Part shown: positions 57,901-64,000 of the stretch, piece by piece | Position numbering within the stretch: the stretch's first letter is position 1 | Layout of the letters: the number at the start of each line of letters is the position of its first letter | Source: Talinum fruticosum | Taxonomy: Eukaryota; Streptophyta; Magnoliopsida; Caryophyllales; Talinaceae | Direction of reading: 5' to 3' | DNA length: 64,000 nucleotides | Assembly: GCA_021018815.1 (NCBI GenBank) | Contig: JAITYX010000122.1 | Coordinates: forward strand, 62,001-126,000 | Program-made: the position numbers and the translations under genes | Notes under the pieces: generated by a model | What the model was told of the DNA's origin: nothing | Database searches by the model: none | What the model saw: only the letters and a program-made list of their open reading frames with translations

Positions 57901-60747
57901 AAGAGTTAGATTCAAAATATCCAATATCTTATTTAATATGTTTTCCGCCCAATAAAAGTAACAAGCTATTGCGCATTGAAAGACATGGAAGATAAACAAC
58001 ATAAACAGTTGGCATAGAGGCATGGAGCAATAATGAACTGAGTTCTCCCTATTTTTTAATATTACATGGCAACATTGCCCTAAATGCCCACAATCCCAAT
58101 AACAGCTACAAGCATAATATTAGTACTTCTGACATAAGAAATATATGACTGCTATTGAAAAAAGTTTTAAGAAACTAATAAAAATCTCTAGCACCTCAGC
58201 TCTGGCAGACCCAATCATTTCAAAAGTCTCCAAGTCCCAGAATTTGACAGTTCTATCTGCTGAACCTGAAAAAAGTTTTACATAAAATAATTATAGATAG
58301 CCACATAAAGGAAATCACAGTCAGTAGGGTCGCATCAGCACCCATTCAAAGGATGTACGCAAGGGAAGCCGCTCATGCACAAGAAATATGTTCTAGGGAC
58401 AATTAGTATACAATAATAAACTCAACATCATGACAAAAAACAAATTAACATTAGAATTTAAAAAAAAAACAGAAAACCGTCATAAATTTAACTTTAACAA
58501 GGAAATTAGTCTAGATAAAGTATGACATGAATTTGCACAGTTAACATGCATAAATTACCAAAAAGCTATTCAGGTACCTGTGGCTAGAAGAAACTCGAGA
58601 GGGTGGAAATCTAAGGACCTGATATGTCCATCATGAAACTTGAAATCATGCAACAATTTTCCAGCAGTCAAATCCCATATCTGTAAAGGAATGGTACACG
58701 TTAGCATATGCATTAATAAAGATTACGCAGGCTACCTAAAGATCTTGAGTTCTAATTGCGGCATCTAGTTCCCATCTTACCTTCACAACATTATCAAATC
58801 CACCAGAAACAACCCATCGACCATCTGGAGTAAACTTAATAGTATTAATTCCGAGATTATGACCTTTATATGTGTGTATGCATCCTTTCTTTCTGATATC
58901 CCATATTTTTAGGTCAGTGTCTGCTGAACCCGACGCAAAAAACTCTCCAAATGGATGGAATTCAAGAGAAGTGCAGTTGGATCTGTGACCAGTAAGAGTT
59001 CGGACCACTACACTTCAAAAACAGCAATAATGAGAGTAGGAAATAGTCCATACTACCATGCAGTCATTGCCTACGGCAAACTAAAAAGAATGTAAGGAAT
59101 TTGCAAACCCACTTTTTGCCTCTTCCAGATCCCATAACTTGATTGTACCAGAAGCAGCTCCACCCAGGACCAACACCTCTGTTGAATCAAAGGCCAAACT
59201 TTCAACTGGAGTTGTATGACCACATAGGCTCTGCAAACATCGAGATTAACAACCATGATTAATCAAACATCAGCTCACATACCATGACTGCAACAGCAAA
59301 AAACAATACAAGCACTCTTGGCAATCAATGTATAACTATATTAAGTTCATAAGTATAACCATGTTCTTTCTAACAGAATACGCAACTGACCCCCATAAAG
59401 TTCCAATTCACTTAATATTTACTTACTGGCCACAATCAAAACAGCAATGACCCTGTTCTCATTTGGCAATACGTCCAGCTCAATCAATAATTTTTGTAAC
59501 AGTAGTGCTATAGTAGGTAACACTAATCACTATAACTGCACCTAAATGGCAATACAACAACAACTTACCAACCATCAGAACAGTTTTTAAACCCTAATAT
59601 ACTGGTAAAAGGGAAATGTTCACTCTCATATTCAACCATAAATCTTCCTCTTGGCTCGAAAGCTACCTAAAAACGAATATCTCCCAACAAGATGGACACC
59701 TCAAACTAGGCAGAGTCAAAAGCTAAAACCAAACGATCCCTTAACTGCTCCCCGCCCACAATGGCTACATTTGGAAATTGTAATCATTTCACTCAATAAG
59801 GCATTCCACATCCAGGCAAGGAAACACTCTTCTGGGCCTCCTCACAGACACACACACACAAACAAAGGGCAAAATTAAACTGTCTTTAAATGCAATCACA
59901 AAGACTATGTTTTGGAATCCTATTATGTGACAGAATTTAAGAAACACGAGGCATTCTACTATCTGGCAACCAAAGAGACAACTCTTCAAAATTTCTGATC
60001 ACAAAGCACCTCAGATGAATCACCAGAAATTCAGTCAAAAAAGAAAAAGGGAATTCAAGGAAGTGAACTAACCATCAAAGAAGTGGGTTTCCCAATTGCC
60101 CACAAGTTCACTTTGTGGTCATCCCCACCCGTGAGAAGAAGCCGACATGCCTTCTTCCCAATTCGAAGACAATTCACATTTGCTGAATGAGCCACAAATT
60201 CCTCTTCACATTCAATTTTTGGTCAAGGGAACACAAAAATTTCGTCACCATCAATGATACAGCAGCCAATTATACCTCAAAAATTAAAAAGAAAAAAGAA
60301 AATTCGCAAACAAAATTCAATGGTTTTTACAGATGATTATTGCCTTGAACTTGAATTCCATATCAGATATAACAAATCAAAACCCAACCCTTTCCTAATT
60401 TACTCCCAGTTTTTATTTTTATTTCAAAAAAAACAATAAAATGGAGAAACATGGGCAGTCGGTGGAGAAAGCAAAAAACACCAAAAAAAAAAAAAAAGAA
60501 CACCATTCATTTTTTTTAAATTGAGGGAAAACCACACATCAAACAAAATCCATCACATCGTAACGAAATGAGGGTTGTGGATGAAACATTATCAAACAAG
60601 AAGCACACTGAGTTCAAGTACAAACTGGCAATTTCAAAAGGCCACAGAGAAGAAGAAGAAGAAGAAGAAGAAAAAGACAAGAACAAAAATGAACCTCCAA
60701 AAAACAAGGAAAAAAAGGATACGGAGCTTATATCCTCGCTTCGCCAT
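51964..60747 (-). CDS. KTN80: katanin p80 WD40-repeat subunit B1 (KTN80), 18 coding exons
   Basis: Regulatory subunit of the katanin microtubule-severing complex: WD40 repeats target cortical microtubules and the C-terminal con80 domain binds the p60 ATPase KTN1. Coding exons, minus strand: 60747-60723, 60203-60073, 59230-59113, 59007-58781, 58680-58578, 58265-58195, 57872-57798, 57713-57569, 57450-57270, 56313-55861, 55487-55434, 55359-55220, 54235-54110, 53800-53726, 53623-53511, 53062-52946, 52838-52770, 52030-51964. All introns are GT-AG and phases agree, giving 762 codons. Start MAKRGYKL; WD40 repeats about residues 10-300 (HRSNCTSLEFHPFGEFFASG, ATGSADRTVKFWDLET); Ser/Lys-rich linker about 300-580; con80 about 590-762 (NIIEDLMQNHDVLLSGLRSR, VRHLWERNDVKGAINAL). 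Exon 8 has one base too many at 57611-57613 (TCAG where conserved Gly-Cys-Ser-Tyr-Tyr needs TCG), shifting frame. I think this is a sequence error, since all other exons are clean. Confidence 0.93.
60204..60722 (-). other. first intron of KTN80 (519 bp)
   Basis: Splits the glutamine codon of the conserved start (MAKRGYKL-Q-EFVAHS) in phase 1, leaving a first coding exon of only 25 nt. Donor GTATCC, acceptor TGAAG. Contains a poly-A run (60482-60496) and an AGA-rich stretch (60650-60680). Confidence 0.85.
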
Positions 60748-61065
60748 TGAAACTCAATCATCCACAAGCTGAGCTGGTTGGAGGAGAGAGAAAAACCGAA
60801 TCAGGGGAGGGAATTTAGGAGCGGAACCTTGAGATTTTGCTTTGCTATTGTTTGAGGAGAGAGAAATATGTGCTTTGTGTGTACCGTTGGGAAAGAAATA
60901 AAGAGTTGTGGGTTCGGAATTCCAGAGAGGGAAACGAACTGGGAAATCGATTAAGAGAGAGAAATGGAGATTTCTGCGGGTAACTTTTGAAGAAGGGAAT
61001 CAGAGATTCAACAGTGAAGAAAAAGTTCAGAGAAAGAGAGAGGGTGAGGGAGGGACGGAGGGACG

Positions 61066-61097
<32 letters not shown>

Positions 61098-61110
61098 TTT
61101 TGGACTGAGA
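60748..61110 (-). promoter_or_regulatory. KTN80 5' UTR and core promoter region
   Basis: The minus strand upstream of the ATG is pyrimidine-rich, with long CT runs (GA runs at 61067-61096 on the plus strand, another at 61153-61171). This is the composition of plant Y-patch promoters and CT-rich leaders. No TATA box is obvious within 300 bp, and the transcription start is not defined. Confidence 0.45.
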
Positions 61111-64000
61111 GAAGACGCGGTAGAGTAGAACTAATGGGTTATTTTTATTTTGGAGAGAGAGAGAGAGAGACAGAGGAAGGTGTCGAGGCTTTGCAATGTT
61201 GGTTCTTCCATTTCCTCAAATTTTTTTCTGTTTTTTAAATTTCTTCCCATAAATTGTCGCTAACTATACCACCCAACATTTTTTTTTTTTTTTGGAGGAC
61301 AACATGAATTTTGATGTCTCTATTATACAGATTTATTTTTCTCACCCTCAGAAAAATAAAAAAGTTTGTTTTTCTTTTCTCCATTCCATTGTAAATACCA
61401 CTAAAATATATATAGTGATGAATTATGATATTTCAAGCAAAAGGTGGGGTTACATTTTTTCATTAAATTTATACCATAATTACTACTGTTTGGAATATCA
61501 TAGTGTATTATTGGTTTTTAGGTAAAATTGTTTCAACAAATGGCAAGACATATTTCTGAAGACATTTTTTAGAAATTTTAGTATGACTTGTGCATATAAT
61601 ACTGTGAGTTTTTAATTTATTTTAGCATGATCTTTAACTTTTAAATTGAATTATTGGATCAAAATAAATTGTACTTTAACGGTCATAGATAATTATATTC
61701 CATACTATAAATTTGGATGTCACGTGCATCTGTATTTTACGGTATTCATTTTTCTAAATTATACCAATTTTTTTGTATATAAGTGGTATGGTTTAGAAAT
61801 AATAAATACTCTCCAAGTATAATGCACGAATGTCTAGGTTTATATTATGATATATAATAATCTAAATTTTCATAAATATAGTTTATTTTAATCTAATAAT
61901 TCTTTCAAAATAAATTGTAATGAATTAAAGTTGTTATAAATAAAAGTATAAATGTCATGCCCTAAATAATTTTTAAATTCACGTCAATAAAACCGTAAAA
62001 TTGGATACTACCAAGTATAACATTTAGGATTAAATGGTAGAATATACCCCGGATAATACCATTAATCTTTTTCGAGTGAAATGGTATCCACCAAACTGTA
62101 CGAATTGAAACAACAAAATATTTGAGTAACTATTCCTCAAGTTCACAACTCTTCATCCCATCTGTGAAGTAAATTTAGATTTTTTTTTTTCTTTCGGTGT
62201 AAAAGAAGTAGGGTTAGATGATGTTTGGCAAGTGTAGGTCCAGTCCATAGTAGGTTAATTAAGTTGGTTAATTAACATTATTGAATTCAACGGTCATATG
62301 GACTGCTGTGATCTTTAAATTGGATTTTAAATAAGTATCCACAAATTGGAGTATCAAATAATTGGTAATTACAATAAGGAAAAGGGACAATTTTATTTGT
62401 CTTTATTTGATATTATATATATGAGAAAGAGAGTTCTGCTCAACATATATTTCTATAAAGTTATTTGACACTCGATTCTTTTAAGTAACGTGAGACAATT
62501 TAGAGTTTTTTTTAATAATTTATAATAATCGAGTCTAATATTTTATCTAAGAGACTAATTTTTCAAACCATTCTATATTGACATAATAAAAATTAAAGAT
62601 TATAAACGATATATTTTGACAAGATAATTGCATGACAATTTAAGATATTAAAATTTTTATACAACGACAATAACACATCAACTTATGAGTTCCGCTCTCT
62701 TTGAGAGAGATCCATATCTATAGGTAACACCAAACCCCAAGCATTAACAATAATCATCATAATAATAATAATAACATTTCTAATGATGATGATGATGAGT
62801 ATAGCAATAATAACAACAAAAGGTATCAATAAGGTTATTAACGTTGACATTCACGAAGAGATTAAAAGCTAAAGTGTTAGAAACAATCACCTTAAAACAC
62901 ACTCTCTAATTGTAGACTATTAAAATCTTATATCTGAAATCATGTACACTATACATTTTACGTGTCTTATATCTTTTATAATATCTAATAATATCACCTT
63001 ATTGCAATTTTTCTTTGATCTTTTTCTACCCTACTTACATTCTAGAGGATTAACGCAAATTTTTACCTCTTTGGGTAAATGCATATATCATCTAAAATCT
63101 TTCTTCCCTGAAATTATTCTCTAACCATGCCACTTCTATTTTTTAAAAAATTAAAACATTTCAATATAATATAATGAGAGTGATAACCCAATCATATGTA
63201 TACCGTACTTATATGAATGGTTACATAAAATTAATATATTCAAACAAATTTTAAATATAAATAGCAAGGGACAATTTAATTGAGTAAAGCATTCACTATT
63301 CCTTCATTAAAGTTTTTATTTTAAAAACTAATTATACAAAATAAATTTTTTAATTAAAAAAATAACTTTTAAAATTAAGCGCTCGCTTAGACATGAACTC
63401 ATATCTATCATTTCTTGAAATTAACTCAAATTTTCTAGGTAAGGATTATACTTTAAATTCTTGTTTATCAAAGATAATATGTAATTATATTTATATAACT
63501 AAAAGTAAAATATCAAATTTATTGATTGAAACGTATATGTGCTAACAAGTTTTAACTTTAAAATTTCTAAAGAATGTATCAAATGCTAAAGGGATCATAC
63601 TTTCATTATAAACTCGATCGAAAAAAGATGGGAGTTTGTCAAATGAAGCACCAAATTAATAGTAGTAAATTGGGTAGAAATCCTCACGGAAAGTTTATAA
63701 ATTTGTTAGAATGTCTTTGTAATTAGTAAAGGGTTATGGTGGATAAACAAAAGGGAATGATGAGATATACAATTGGTTGGGCAAAATAGCTCAGACGTAG
63801 CCATTAAAACCTACTACCCAAACAATAATAGTAAGTGGTGCTGCACCCCCCCCAAAAAAAAAAAACAAACAAAAATAAAGGAGGTTGGTAGGTTCTTAAA
63901 GGAATCCTCCCACATGCATGCTCTTATGAATGAATGTCATGGTGCTTTGCAATGGGGTGTTTTACAAATTTTTGCTTTTAAAAAATTATTTTTACTGTTT
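61111..64000. other. AT-rich intergenic sequence upstream of KTN80
   Basis: No supported gene on either strand. Short AAT and GAT microsatellites at 62757-62800, a C-run followed by an A-run at 63847-63864, otherwise unique-looking AT-rich DNA. Confidence 0.55.

Noticed and set aside
60568..60772. Lys/Glu-rich plus-strand frames opposite the KTN80 start
   Set aside because: AGA-rich low-complexity sequence in the first intron and first exon, antisense to the gene.

Overview
This window is nuclear DNA of a flowering plant, probably a eudicot: AT-rich, with one intron-rich host gene and a dense pile of nested plant transposable elements (Sirevirus-type Ty1/copia, two Ty3/gypsy lineages, LINE, MULE, hAT, Helitron and CACTA traces) plus a decayed endogenous pararetrovirus. 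The species cannot be named from the sequence. I see no rRNA, tRNA or CRISPR.

Layout. 1-5801: remains of Sirevirus-like copia elements in which two LTRs lie in inverted orientation around a minus-strand gag region that carries a LINE fragment. 5802-13396: a young Ty3/gypsy element with 3 kb LTRs and only gag plus a piece of protease, inserted in a TA microsatellite inside the minus-strand Sirevirus LTR, whose last 75 bp resume at 13397-13471. 13477-16101: an old gypsy LTR carrying a 776 bp copia-type solo LTR (TSD GGTTT). 16951-20591: a third Sirevirus LTR holding a 2.5 kb gypsy solo LTR (direct repeat ATCACC). 20625-22690: a caulimovirid relic with RT thumb/RNase H and a possible promoter-polyA region. 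22691-25840: mostly unrecognised, with a CACTA-like terminus and an unrecognised broken coding stretch.

25845-42617: a nearly full-length but dead Sirevirus with gag, protease, integrase, RT, RNase H and an envelope-like third ORF. It is split by a 6.2 kb minus-strand Athila-like gypsy element with a perfect TSD (ATGAG). 43481-46020: a decayed MULE transposase. 46103-46714: a non-autonomous hAT. 48040: a Helitron-like 5' end at an AAT microsatellite. 51063-51490: a 428 bp foldback.

51964-60747 (minus): the one host gene, the katanin p80 WD40 subunit (KTN80), for which 18 coding exons can be placed (762 codons). It recruits the p60 severing ATPase to microtubules. One base too many in exon 8 breaks the frame. 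The change is CGA versus CTGA, the same type that dominates differences between the two LTRs of the gypsy element. This suggests systematic base-calling error at CG/CHG sites rather than gene death. From about 61111 to the end is upstream AT-rich intergenic DNA.

I did not find a clearly new functional system. The best leads are the CG/CNG error signature, two independent gypsy elements reduced to gag-protease, the pararetrovirus relic with a possible promoter, the inverted Sirevirus LTR pair, the palindrome cluster in the Athila LTRs, and the foldback 3' of KTN80.
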